Assembly: GCA_913060695.1 (NCBI GenBank)
Contig: CAJXUA010000012.1
Location: 40,161-104,160, forward strand
Direction: 5' to 3'
DNA length: 64,000 nt
Source: an uncultured Gammaproteobacteria bacterium
GTDB taxonomy: Bacteria > Pseudomonadota > Gammaproteobacteria > Pseudomonadales > Pseudohongiellaceae
The position numbers were made by a program, and so were the translations under genes. The notes below the pieces were generated by a model that saw only the letters and a program-made list of their open reading frames with translations, did no database searches and was not told the DNA's origin. Shown here piece after piece: positions 35,048 to 44,055 of the stretch. Numbering within the stretch: the first letter of the stretch is position 1; each line of letters starts with the position of its first letter.

Positions 35048-38000
35048 ATGACGATAATTCGCCGACCACACCACCACCCATCTTTCACCGTTAAATTACT
35101 AAATTCCGCAATTGCCTTAGCCCTCCTCGGAGGCACCGGACAAGCTCTTGCGCAAGCCCCCGAAGTAGAAGAAGTTGTAGTAACTGGTTCATATATCCGT
35201 CGCTCGGAAGGCATCGCTGCCGCATCGCCATTGACTCAGTTTAGTGCTGAGGACCTTGAGTCGCAGGGAACGGTCAGTATGGGGCAAGTCGTACAAAACC
35301 TGACTTTTAATAACGGCACTGCTGTCACTAACTCGATTCAGGGCGTCAGCACAACGATTACAAATTTCAATCTGCGCGGACTGGGGCCAAGAGCCACTTT
35401 GACGCTGGTCGATGGTAAGCGCGTGGCCGCAGACACCTTGCTAGCTTTGCTCCCCGCATCGGCGCTCCAGCGCATGGAGATTGTGACCGACGGCGCCGCA
35501 GCCCTATACGGTACAGACGCAGTGGCAGGCGTTGTAAACTTGATTCCCTATAAATCCTACGACGGTCTCGAAGTGGAGATCTTCAATGAGGGCGATAGCC
35601 GAGGCGGTTTCGAGCGCTCAGAAAGCACTTTCTTAGGAGGCAAAAGCTTCGGCGATGTTGACCTCGTCATGGCCGGTTCCTATATGAGCTCCTCTACACT
35701 GGCGTGGAACGAGCGTCCTGACTATGTGCGCTCCGGCCTTACCCACAACGGTGGCGGTAACCCTGGTAACTATCTGGTTCCTCTACGGGATGCCGACGGC
35801 AATTTCACTGGTAGCTCTGCCAGCCGACCTGATCCGAATTGCGGCCGCGAAACCGAAGCCGATCAAACCTCTCCAGGGAACAATCCTTGGGGCAATCTGC
35901 TGGGTGGTCGCTGCTTCATGAGCTTCGGCGATACACGAGACTTCCAGCCAGCGACCCAAACCTCTTCCCTATACGGTAATCTCAACTGGGATGTGAACGA
36001 AGATATCAACTTCCATTCGCAGATTATTTGGAATCGCCAGCTGTACCAGAATCGCAACAACCCCAGTAACCCAGGCGCGAGATCCGATGCGCTGGCGGTA
36101 GTAAGAGGCGAACTCCCAGGCAACACCTTCAGAGCGAAAACCTCGGCAGGGCAAGAGCTATTCGCAGAACCTATGCGTAATGCTGGCGGCGCTCTCGTAT
36201 TAGACGGTTATGGCCGCCCATTACCCGTGCGTAATTCGGCTGGTCAAGTCGTGTTCGCGAACAATCGTTTCTCGTCGATCGACAGCGATCCACTCGGCGG
36301 TGTTGCATTCTATGAGGACGTGAATATCAATGGCGCACAATGGGTGCCATTTAACAGATCCGTGGCCAACACTGTCCCAACGGATATGCAGCAATACAAC
36401 AACTACCAGCTCAACCATAACGACAAGCGCACCGTGAGATTCTCCACAGGGCTCGATTTCGCGGTGCCCATGCTGGAAGGTTGGGAAGGCAGTGCAGACT
36501 ATACTTACGGCCTCTTCAACGACGTCAGCAATAACTCACAGCAGTATAGTCTTGGCGCGATAAACCAAGGCCTCAACTGCGACGTGATCAACGATGTCGA
36601 TAGCTGCTACAACCCTTTCGGAGCCGTGGATCCCCGTTTCAGGACGCCGCAACACGTAGCCGATGCGATCTTCACACAGGATCAGCTCGACGATAAAACC
36701 CAACTGCAAACCTACGACCTGATTCTGAACGGCGCCGTCCCTCTCGGCGATTTCGAATTGCCTGGCGGCCCAATTTCAATGGCAATTGGCTACCAGCGCC
36801 GAGAAGAAAAGCAGACCGACGGACCTACAGCTACTTCGATTCGCGACGATCAACTCATCGGCTCTCAGGTGCTACCGCGCAGCCAGAGTCGCTCCAGTGA
36901 TTCTTGGTTCGCAGAGTTTGCGATCCCTGTGTTAGACAATCTGGAATTGAGTGCTGCGGTGCGTGACGAGAGTTTCAGCACGGGCCAGGCCGCTGTCGTC
37001 GACAAGTTCGGCTTCGTCTACGTTCCTACCGATTGGCTGAGTGTGCGCGCAACTATAGGTGAGGCGTTTATCGTTCCCACCTTATCTCAGCTTGATTCGC
37101 CAGAGATATGCGGACTAAGTAATGTGGCAGACCCGTTCTCCTCATTCCAAGGTTTCATAACCTCTTGCCGCAGCGGTAACCCGAATCTGGCATCTGAGTC
37201 TTCTGACAGTCTTTCTGCCGGTATCGATCTACAACTGCTGGAAAATCTGACTTGGTCTATCACATGGAGTGAAACAGACTTTAAAGATCGTATCGTGAGC
37301 ACCACTACTGAGGATATTCTGCGTTCCGACTTTAGGAATTTCCAGTTAGCCACAGGCTTTAGCGCCACCACTGCAAATCCAAAGCCGAGCGCTGCACAAA
37401 TACAGGCTTGGGTTAACGACCCGCGTTCAGACAAGCGCGTCGTGCGTAATGCGGCGGACGTCACTACTCCTGATCGCATACTGCAGAGTGACTCTAATGC
37501 GTCAACGATGCTGGTGCGGGCCTGGGATACTCAGCTCGACTATGACCTGTCATTGGACGATGTCGGCTTGAATGGTTGGGGTGCTGTCAATATGCAGCTG
37601 CAAGCAACCTTTATGGACACCTATCAGTTCCAGCTAGCAGAGGATGGTCCTATCCGTGAAGCGGTAGGCAACCAGAACAATCCCTTCGGTGCTGTGCCTA
37701 CCATCCCTGAGATTCGTGCGAACCTGCGCATCAATTGGATGCTGGGTAATCACACAGTAAGTGCGACTACTCGCTATATCGATGAGGTTAAGTTCGACGC
37801 CAGCGAGTTCAGCTTCCAGCAGTTCTTCCCAGGCGCCGAATGGGGTGGTCCTACTGACACGCTGCGCGCGTGGACGCAGTTGGACATGTTCTACTCCTAT
37901 AGGGGCTATGAAGCTCTTGGCGGTGAGTTTGCCTTCTCGGTAGGGGCACGTAACCTAACAGATAGAATGCCTCAGAAAACTGGCATGATTGCCGGTGTTG

Positions 38001-38062
38001 CTGCGGAAACCCAAGATGTTTTGGGTCGAGTGGTCTACGCTCGGGTTAACTTCAAACTCTAA
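35048..38062 (+). CDS. TonB-dependent outer-membrane receptor (large)
   Basis: The 1004-residue protein has a signal peptide (ALALLGGTGQALAQ), a TonB-box-like segment EVEEVVVTGSYIRR, a plug domain (SQGTVSMGQVVQNL, LRGLGPRATLTLVDGKR, IVTDGAAALYGTDAVAG) and a long beta barrel ending in VVYARVNFKL with a terminal hydrophobic pattern. It imports an unknown large or scarce substrate. The GSYIRR opening is common in the large TonB receptors of oligotrophic Gammaproteobacteria. GAGG lies about 9 nt upstream of the ATG. A 52-bp palindrome follows 13 bp after the stop. Confidence 0.93.
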   Translation: MTIIRRPHHHPSFTVKLLNSAIALALLGGTGQALAQAPEVEEVVVTGSYIRRSEGIAAASPLTQFSAEDLESQGTVSMGQVVQNLTFNNGTAVTNSIQGVSTTITNFNLRGLGPRATLTLVDGKRVAADTLLALLPASALQRMEIVTDGAAALYGTDAVAGVVNLIPYKSYDGLEVEIFNEGDSRGGFERSESTFLGGKSFGDVDLVMAGSYMSSSTLAWNERPDYVRSGLTHNGGGNPGNYLVPLRDADGNFTGSSASRPDPNCGRETEADQTSPGNNPWGNLLGGRCFMSFGDTRDFQPATQTSSLYGNLNWDVNEDINFHSQIIWNRQLYQNRNNPSNPGARSDALAVVRGELPGNTFRAKTSAGQELFAEPMRNAGGALVLDGYGRPLPVRNSAGQVVFANNRFSSIDSDPLGGVAFYEDVNINGAQWVPFNRSVANTVPTDMQQYNNYQLNHNDKRTVRFSTGLDFAVPMLEGWEGSADYTYGLFNDVSNNSQQYSLGAINQGLNCDVINDVDSCYNPFGAVDPRFRTPQHVADAIFTQDQLDDKTQLQTYDLILNGAVPLGDFELPGGPISMAIGYQRREEKQTDGPTATSIRDDQLIGSQVLPRSQSRSSDSWFAEFAIPVLDNLELSAAVRDESFSTGQAAVVDKFGFVYVPTDWLSVRATIGEAFIVPTLSQLDSPEICGLSNVADPFSSFQGFITSCRSGNPNLASESSDSLSAGIDLQLLENLTWSITWSETDFKDRIVSTTTEDILRSDFRNFQLATGFSATTANPKPSAAQIQAWVNDPRSDKRVVRNAADVTTPDRILQSDSNASTMLVRAWDTQLDYDLSLDDVGLNGWGAVNMQLQATFMDTYQFQLAEDGPIREAVGNQNNPFGAVPTIPEIRANLRINWMLGNHTVSATTRYIDEVKFDASEFSFQQFFPGAEWGGPTDTLRAWTQLDMFYSYRGYEALGGEFAFSVGARNLTDRMPQKTGMIAGVAAETQDVLGRVVYARVNFKL

Positions 38063-38075
38063 GTTAGTATAAGGC

Positions 38076-38127
38076 GGGGTCAGGTTCACATTAGGGGCGA
38101 TATCGCCCCTAATGTGAACCTGACCCC
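38076..38127. repeat. Perfect 52-bp palindrome, GGGGTCAGGTTC family
   Basis: Arms of 26 bp (38076-38101 and 38102-38127) are exactly complementary with no loop. The foot GGGGTCAGGTTC is the same as in the copies at 8299 and 8746, while the head (ACATTAGGGGCGAT) differs. It follows the TonB receptor stop by 13 bp and precedes the convergent hydrolase stop by 37 bp. It is a candidate terminator or REP-type element. Confidence 0.92.
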
Positions 38128-38164
38128 AATTCTATTTGCCAATTCTATTCCCAGTCAGTGGTTT

Positions 38165-39298
38165 CTATTCCGCGTAACCTTTCCTAATTACGCCTAGACT
38201 CTTGCCATCGACTTGGCCATCTCGCAGCCACTGCAGCGAAGCATCGAAGAGCATCGTCGCGTTCATCTCCCACATCGCATTATGGGAGGAGCAACCCAAA
38301 TCTAGTAAGACCTTCTCACTCGCCCCTAGGTCTTCGTACATCTCGGTCACACGGCTTGGCGGCACCTGCCCATCGTGAATACCCGCAACTAAGAGCATTG
38401 GCGTCATCGTGCGGGCGACCACTTCCTGAGTCCACCCCCAAACTGTGGTGTTGGGCGCCCTGCGTACGCCAGTCCCCCATGTGGCGCCAATGGGGTCGGA
38501 GTCCAGCATGTCCTGCCAGATCGCCGCACTCACGGCTGGGTCGTATTGGTTCTCGCAGCCCACTTGGCGATCCCAGTTGCGCGTGAAATCCAGATGGGAT
38601 TGTTTTGTAAACGCAGATCCGGGCACGGGAATTGTCTCGGGGGCACTGCCGCCACGATTGCGGCTATAGGCAGGCGCGAGAATCACTACGCGGCCGACCT
38701 TCTCCGGATGAAGTGCCGCATAGCCTGCCGAGCGCGGACCACCTAAGGACCATGCGACGAGATGTACTTTCTCGACTCCGCGCAGTGCGCGCAAGTAGTC
38801 CACAACGGAGTCGATATCGTGCCAGTCCGATTCGATAGTAGTGCTTGCGAAACCATAGCTTGGCGCACAAGGGGCCGCGATCTTAGTGGGCACGAATTCC
38901 TGCTGTGCTTGCTCGGAGAGATTACACACATCGTTCATGACATTGGGCCGAGTAGAACGACCGTAGCCCGTGGTATCCATTGCGAAAGTGTCATAGCCGG
39001 CTTCGGCGAGATAGGCCATCCAACTATAACCCTCCACAGGCACATCGAAAGCCACCTCCGAGGGTGTTCCCGCGCCGTGGATGAAGAGCACTACCTGTCC
39101 TTCGAGACTGACGCTGCGCAAAGACGTTGAGGCTTGGGTGCGTTCACGCACATAGATCTGCGCCATCTCATTCTCCATTGCAGGAGCTGTGGAGAGTACG
39201 GGCACATAGTGATCGATGCGTAGTACAGGGTCTTGCGCCAATGCGCTATTGAAGGGAATCAACAGGCATGCGGCTAGAATACGGAGGCGTATTGGCAT
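38165..39298 (-). CDS. Exported alpha/beta hydrolase
   Basis: The 377-residue protein has a signal peptide (MPIRLRILAACLLIPFNSALA). The alpha/beta hydrolase core has the oxyanion segment VVLFIHGAGTPSE, nucleophile Ser in VAWSLGGPRS, acid in GIHDGQVPPS and His in CSSHNAMWE. It is a probable secreted esterase or lipase-like enzyme. The ATG at 39298 has GGAG 7 nt upstream, so an upstream extension to 39346 is rejected. It stands alone between convergent and divergent neighbours. Confidence 0.88.
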   Translation of the reverse strand: MPIRLRILAACLLIPFNSALAQDPVLRIDHYVPVLSTAPAMENEMAQIYVRERTQASTSLRSVSLEGQVVLFIHGAGTPSEVAFDVPVEGYSWMAYLAEAGYDTFAMDTTGYGRSTRPNVMNDVCNLSEQAQQEFVPTKIAAPCAPSYGFASTTIESDWHDIDSVVDYLRALRGVEKVHLVAWSLGGPRSAGYAALHPEKVGRVVILAPAYSRNRGGSAPETIPVPGSAFTKQSHLDFTRNWDRQVGCENQYDPAVSAAIWQDMLDSDPIGATWGTGVRRAPNTTVWGWTQEVVARTMTPMLLVAGIHDGQVPPSRVTEMYEDLGASEKVLLDLGCSSHNAMWEMNATMLFDASLQWLRDGQVDGKSLGVIRKGYAE

Positions 39299-39493
39299 TG
39301 TTTTACTCCGGTAATATCGGCTTAAGAAAGAGGCCTCACTATACAATAAGTGTTAGCAAAGCGCTGTATACCGCAAAGGTAGTAAATAGACGGTAGAGCT
39401 CACGTCTGCGCACCGAGCGATCACTCGAAAAACCTGCCATCTGTCCAAAATTACTTTACAGTAAGCCTCTGACAACATGAGCAGGTTCAATTT

Positions 39494-40381
39494 ATGAATG
39501 ATTTCAAAGGCAAAACAGCACTCATCAGCGGCGGCGCCGAAGGCATCGGTTTGAGCATAGCCCAGGCCCTTGGCAAGCAAGGCATGCACATTGTGTTAGG
39601 GGACATTGATCCCGCGCAACTGTCCCTAGCGCAGCAGAATTTAGAAGAGCTAGGCATTGCGGTTCTCTGCGTGGAGATGGATGTAACACAGCCCCAAGAC
39701 TGGCAGCGCTTCGCGGAACAAGCCGTGGCACGCTTCGGCAATATTCACATGCTGGTGAACAATGCAGGTGTCAGCAATAGCACGGGACCTGCGGATCAAG
39801 TCGGCGACAAGGACTGGCGTTGGGTGAACGATGTAAACCTAGATGGCGTGTTGTTCGGTACGCGTACAATTGTGCCGCTAATGAAGCAGCATGGCGAGGG
39901 CGGCTGGCTAATCAATGTCGCCTCGATAGCGGGCATGTTTGGTGTCCCCTATGCGAGCGCCTATACCGCAAGCAAGAACGCCGTTGTCGCGCTCTCAGAG
40001 GCTTGGCATCAGGAACTGCGGCGCCAACAGATCCATGTTAGCGTTCTATGCCCTGCGTTCGTCAAGACACGCATTAATCTTTCCGAACGTAATCGGCAGG
40101 CGCGCTATAAGAGCGAAGGCGAGAGACGCGCGCCGAGCGAAAAGCAACTCGCCGCCGCAGCCCATATGCAAACCGTTATCGACAATGGCTTGGCAGTTGA
40201 AATTGTCGGGGAGCGCGTAGTCGAGGCCTTGCTCGCGGGCGAGCTCTACATATTCACTCACCCCAATTATCGCTCCCTAGTACAGCAACGTTATCAAGCC
40301 ATCGACGCGGCCTTCGAGCGCGCCGCGGCAAGCCCCCTTCTCGCCCATATACGCGACGAGGAAATCGCGGGTTTCAGCTAA
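39494..40381 (+). CDS. Short-chain dehydrogenase/reductase
   Basis: The 295-residue SDR has the cofactor site SGGAEGIGLSIA, an Asp that suggests NAD (VLGDIDPAQ), NNAGVSN, catalytic Ser in VASIAGMF and YTASKN for the YxxxK pair. The phrases NDVNLDGVLFGTR and VCVLCPAFVKTR-like text (VSVLCPAFVKTRI) are typical of acyl- or alcohol-type SDRs. It lies 37 bp upstream of the saccharopine-dehydrogenase-like gene on the same strand, so an operon is likely. The substrate is unknown. Confidence 0.9.
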   Translation: MNDFKGKTALISGGAEGIGLSIAQALGKQGMHIVLGDIDPAQLSLAQQNLEELGIAVLCVEMDVTQPQDWQRFAEQAVARFGNIHMLVNNAGVSNSTGPADQVGDKDWRWVNDVNLDGVLFGTRTIVPLMKQHGEGGWLINVASIAGMFGVPYASAYTASKNAVVALSEAWHQELRRQQIHVSVLCPAFVKTRINLSERNRQARYKSEGERRAPSEKQLAAAAHMQTVIDNGLAVEIVGERVVEALLAGELYIFTHPNYRSLVQQRYQAIDAAFERAAASPLLAHIRDEEIAGFS

Positions 40382-40418
40382 GGCGCTCCAAATAAACACC
40401 CAGTTAAAGGACTTTTTT

Positions 40419-41594
40419 ATGACACAGACACGCGAATTCGGCATTACTGTCTATGGCGCCACCGGTTATACCGGTCGCCTTATCTGCGAATATCTTCACT
40501 TGCGCTACGGCGTGGATGGCGAGGTGAAATGGGCGATGGCTGGGCGGAGTCGCGCCAAGCTAGAGGCCGTACGCGATGAGATGGGCATACCCGCAAGCGT
40601 ACCACTAGTGCTTGCCGATGCAGATGACCTGAGCTCCATCAAGGCGATGGTCGCGAACACCAAGGTAGTCCTGACCACGGTAGGGCCTTATCAGCTATAT
40701 GGCTCCGAGCTCGTTGCCCAATGCGCCGCGGCCGGCACTGACTATGTTGACCTGTGCGGAGAACCTGGCTGGATGCATCAGATGATCGCCCAATACCAGG
40801 CCACTGCGAAACAAAGTGGCGCACGCATCCTCTTCTCCTGCGGCTTCGACTCGATTCCATTCGACCTAGGGGTATTGTTTCTACAAGAGGCGGCGAAGCA
40901 GCGCTTCGGCGCACCTATTTCGAAAGTAAAAGGACGCGTAAGAGTAATGAAGGGTGGTTTTTCCGGCGGCACCTTGGCGAGCCTAAAGGCTACTTTGGCA
41001 AGCGCCACCAAGCAGCCCGAACTTATTAAAGTGCTACAGGACCCCTTTGCCCTGACCGAGGGCGTCTCGGGGCCACAGCAACCGACAGGAAGCGTGCCGC
41101 AATACGATGAGGAATTAGGCAGCTGGTCGGCCCCGTTCATCATGGCAACTATCAACACCAAGAACGTGCATCGCACCAACTTCTTGCTCAATCATGCCTT
41201 CGGTCATGACTTCGTCTATGACGAGATGCTATTTACAGGACCTGGCGAGAAAGGCGAGGCCGCGGCCAAGGCCGTTGCGGCAGACCGCTCGATGGCAAGC
41301 AGCGACTTAAAGCCCGGCGACGGACCTACAAAGGAAGAACGCGACAATGGCAGCTACGACGTCTTGTTCGCTGGCAGCAGCAAGCAAGGCGAGATGTTGA
41401 AGGCCAGCGTGAAGGGAGATCGCGACCCCGGCTATGGCTCAACCTCGAAGATGATCGCGGAAAGCGCCGTATGCTTGTTGTTGAATCCAGAGGCTGCTAG
41501 CGGTGGCATTTGGACACCGGGTGCAGCACTCGGTGATCTCCTAATCAAGCGCCTTGAGAAAAATGCAGGACTGACGTTTGCGCTAGAGAACTGA
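40419..41594 (+). CDS. Saccharopine-dehydrogenase-family oxidoreductase (trans-acting enoyl reductase type)
   Basis: The 391-residue protein has the nucleotide-binding loop YGATGYTGRLICEYL, the phrase AMAGRSRAKLEAV, and CAAAGTDYVDLCGEPGWM. These are found in saccharopine-dehydrogenase-like proteins and in trans-acting enoyl reductases of lipid synthesis. It could reduce a lipid intermediate, in keeping with the SDR next door, but this is inference. It has an AAAGGA site before the ATG. A stem-loop follows. Confidence 0.88.
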   Translation: MTQTREFGITVYGATGYTGRLICEYLHLRYGVDGEVKWAMAGRSRAKLEAVRDEMGIPASVPLVLADADDLSSIKAMVANTKVVLTTVGPYQLYGSELVAQCAAAGTDYVDLCGEPGWMHQMIAQYQATAKQSGARILFSCGFDSIPFDLGVLFLQEAAKQRFGAPISKVKGRVRVMKGGFSGGTLASLKATLASATKQPELIKVLQDPFALTEGVSGPQQPTGSVPQYDEELGSWSAPFIMATINTKNVHRTNFLLNHAFGHDFVYDEMLFTGPGEKGEAAAKAVAADRSMASSDLKPGDGPTKEERDNGSYDVLFAGSSKQGEMLKASVKGDRDPGYGSTSKMIAESAVCLLLNPEAASGGIWTPGAALGDLLIKRLEKNAGLTFALEN

Positions 41595-41606
41595 TGCTGT
41601 AGTGCT

Positions 41607-41628
41607 CGCGCCCACGATGATGGGCGCG
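41607..41628. terminator. Stem-loop between convergent genes
   Basis: A perfect 8-bp GC-rich stem CGCGCCCA (41607-41614) and TGGGCGCG (41621-41628) closes a loop CGATGA. No clear T tract follows on either strand, so it may be a weak or Rho-assisted terminator. Confidence 0.45.
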
Positions 41629-41635
41629 GTCACAT

Positions 41636-42976
41636 TTAGAGGATGAGCATCGAGACAAACCAAATTGCCGTGATGCTCACCAGTCCCATCGCCAAAGTCG
41701 CGCCAGTATGGGCGCGATAGGCGGTGGCGACATCCAGCTTGCTGAACTGCGCTACTACCCAGAAATAACTATCGTTGGCATGAGAAACCGTCATCGCCCC
41801 CGCCCCAACGGCCATCACCGTCAGTACCCGCCCCCATTCCGAATCCAAGCCCACCTGCGGCAACAAAGGCGCAACAAGTGCCGAGCCCGCCACCATAGCA
41901 ACAGTGGAAGAACCTTGGGCACTCTTGAGCGCGGCCGCGACTAGGAAAGGCATGAACACACCAATACCGAGCGAGGAGAGGCTGTTACCAAGATATTCCC
42001 CAAGCGGCGTAGCCGCCAACACTGCGCCAAATGCGCCACCTGCCCCCGTTACTAAAAGAATGGGTGCGGCAATCGAAAAGGACTGTTGGCAGTGTTCGCC
42101 GAATCTCTCTATTTTGTCAGGCCCTTTGATCAGAGCGAGAGCGCAAGCCAAACCGACCATCAACGCATTCAGTGGCTTACCCAGGAAATTAAAAAGCTCA
42201 TACAAGCCGCCTCGACCGAGTAAGTCGGCTGGGTAATTCGCCACAGAACCTAGGCAGATAAGCAGGATTGGTACGAAGATAGGCGCGAAGGCACTAAGAC
42301 TACTCGGCGGGGCTGCCCTTTCGCTCGACTCTTCAGGGATTAGCTCTTCTTCTGCCAATTCATTGCTCGGAAGATCGCGGCAGAATCGGGCCCACACTAG
42401 GCCTGTGAGTGCTGCAAGAAAGGCAAAGCCGAAGCCAGCAATGATGACGAGACCTAGGCTATCGCCTAGACCCAGATTGCCCGCAGCAGCGATAGGCCCA
42501 GGCGTGGGAGGCACCAGTGTGTGAGTAGCAAACAAACCCGTGGAGAGAGCCACCGTAAGGGCCACTGGCGAGGCGTGTAAGGTGCGAGCTAGAGAACGCT
42601 TGAGGCTATTGAGTATGACGAAACCCGAGTCACAGAAAACGGGAATGGAGACGAAGAAGCCCACCATAGACATGGTGAGAGTCGGCATGCGTTTCCCGAA
42701 CACTCGAATGATCGCCTGCGCCATCACGATGGCCGCCCCACTACGCTCTAGGATCACGCCGATGAGAGTACCGAGCACTATCACGAGCCCGATACTGCCC
42801 ATGATATTGCCGAAACCACCGCGGATGGTGCTCTCTATCTCCCTAGCGGGAAGTCCATAGGCAAAGGCCGCAATGAACGCAGCAAGCAATAAGGTGATAA
42901 AGGGGCTTAACTTGAGCTTGGCCGTCGCGAAGACGATGAACCCAATGATACAGAGTAGAATAAACACTAATAACAT
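41636..42976 (-). CDS. GntP-family permease (gluconate-type H+ symporter)
   Basis: The 446-residue protein has about twelve membrane helices and the GntP features: FGNIMGSIGLVIVLGTLIG, FVSIPVFCDSGFVILNSL and THTLVPPTPGPIAAA. It probably imports gluconate or a related hydroxy acid by proton symport. A polar loop near 215-235 with EEELIPEESSE is unusual. The ATG at 42976 begins at the first helix and has AGGA upstream; the longer frame to 43087 is rejected. No kinase or sugar-acid gene is adjacent. Confidence 0.9.
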   Translation of the reverse strand: MLLVFILLCIIGFIVFATAKLKLSPFITLLLAAFIAAFAYGLPAREIESTIRGGFGNIMGSIGLVIVLGTLIGVILERSGAAIVMAQAIIRVFGKRMPTLTMSMVGFFVSIPVFCDSGFVILNSLKRSLARTLHASPVALTVALSTGLFATHTLVPPTPGPIAAAGNLGLGDSLGLVIIAGFGFAFLAALTGLVWARFCRDLPSNELAEEELIPEESSERAAPPSSLSAFAPIFVPILLICLGSVANYPADLLGRGGLYELFNFLGKPLNALMVGLACALALIKGPDKIERFGEHCQQSFSIAAPILLVTGAGGAFGAVLAATPLGEYLGNSLSSLGIGVFMPFLVAAALKSAQGSSTVAMVAGSALVAPLLPQVGLDSEWGRVLTVMAVGAGAMTVSHANDSYFWVVAQFSKLDVATAYRAHTGATLAMGLVSITAIWFVSMLIL

Positions 42977-43191
42977 AGCTTGCGTCCTTTGCCCGCATGG
43001 GTCGCAAGCACCTGCTCGCCAGTGGGTTTTTCTTATTTTGAATCTCTCTGCGCCGCAGTATAAGCGTAGCGCTCGCGCAAAAGCCACCGCAGCACTCGAG
43101 TGCTAGATGCGGTGTTTTCCCACAGCTTTTGCACTACACTCTTTATCTTGAGGCACTGAACACACTGTGGCTTTAGCCATCGGAGGATATT

Positions 43192-44055
43192 TTGTTAGGC
43201 AATTCCACGCGCAATTCACTAATTCTAGCTCTCGGCCTTTTCCTAGCTCCTGCGCCGCTATTGGCTGCCGAATCGACCATAGAGTTTCCATCCGTGGCCG
43301 CGGATGTTCCCTACGAGGAAGTCGAGGCACTCCCCTTTCGTCCTGCCGAACATAAGCTGGCCTATGGCGAAGATCCACTGCAATACGCACTGCTGTGGAA
43401 CCCTGTATTAGAGCAGGATGCGACACCCAAGGCATTGATCGTCTTTATTCACGGCGGCTGCTGGCTCAATGCCTATGACATCGAGCACAGCTACGCACTC
43501 AGCACAGCACTCTCGCAGGAAGGCTACGCGGTCCTGTCCCTGGAGTATCGTCGCACTGGCGATGCAGGGGGCGGCTGGCCCGGCACTTTCGATGATATCC
43601 GTGCCGCCTTTGCCTTTGCTGAGCAATTACAAAGTAGCGACCTTAACCCCCTGCCGGTAATTGCACTAGGGCATTCCGCCGGAGGGCATCTAGCCCTGCT
43701 GGCTGGCGCTCAAGAACAGAACTTAAAAGGAGTAGTGGGGCTCGCGGCCATTACAGATATCGTTACTTATGCTCAGGGTCAGAATAGTTGCGAGACGGCC
43801 ACTTCGCAGTTCATGGGAGGCGACTACGCAAGCAAAACTGCGCAATACCGAGCCGCCAACCCAACGCAGATGAGGCCACACGCCAATACATTTCTCCTTC
43901 AAGGCAGCGCCGACACTATCGTATCGCCGTCTCAGGCGAATATCGCAGGGGCATTGACCATCACACTCAAAGGCGCCGGCCACTTCGACTGGGTCCATCC
44001 CGGCAGCCCCGCATTCCAAACTCTGTTGTCCACGCTCTCGGCGACCCTGCAATGA
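43192..44055 (+). CDS. Exported alpha/beta hydrolase, kynurenine formamidase-like
   Basis: The 287-residue protein has an N-terminal signal-like stretch (NSLILALGLFLAPAPLLAA). The hydrolase core has HGGCWLNAY for the oxyanion hole, nucleophile Ser in GHSAGGHLAL, acid in GSADTIV and His in GAGHFDWVHP. The HGGxW variant is found in bacterial kynurenine formamidases and BD-FAE esterases. The TTG start follows CGGAGG by 5-6 nt. It overlaps kynU by ATGA, supporting hydrolysis of N-formylkynurenine. Its signal peptide is unusual for a formamidase. Confidence 0.82.
   Translation: MLGNSTRNSLILALGLFLAPAPLLAAESTIEFPSVAADVPYEEVEALPFRPAEHKLAYGEDPLQYALLWNPVLEQDATPKALIVFIHGGCWLNAYDIEHSYALSTALSQEGYAVLSLEYRRTGDAGGGWPGTFDDIRAAFAFAEQLQSSDLNPLPVIALGHSAGGHLALLAGAQEQNLKGVVGLAAITDIVTYAQGQNSCETATSQFMGGDYASKTAQYRAANPTQMRPHANTFLLQGSADTIVSPSQANIAGALTITLKGAGHFDWVHPGSPAFQTLLSTLSATLQ

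Noticed and set aside
43788..44051. 88-codon N-terminal extension of kynureninase
   Set aside because: It lies wholly inside the hydrolase gene in another frame and does not match kynureninases.
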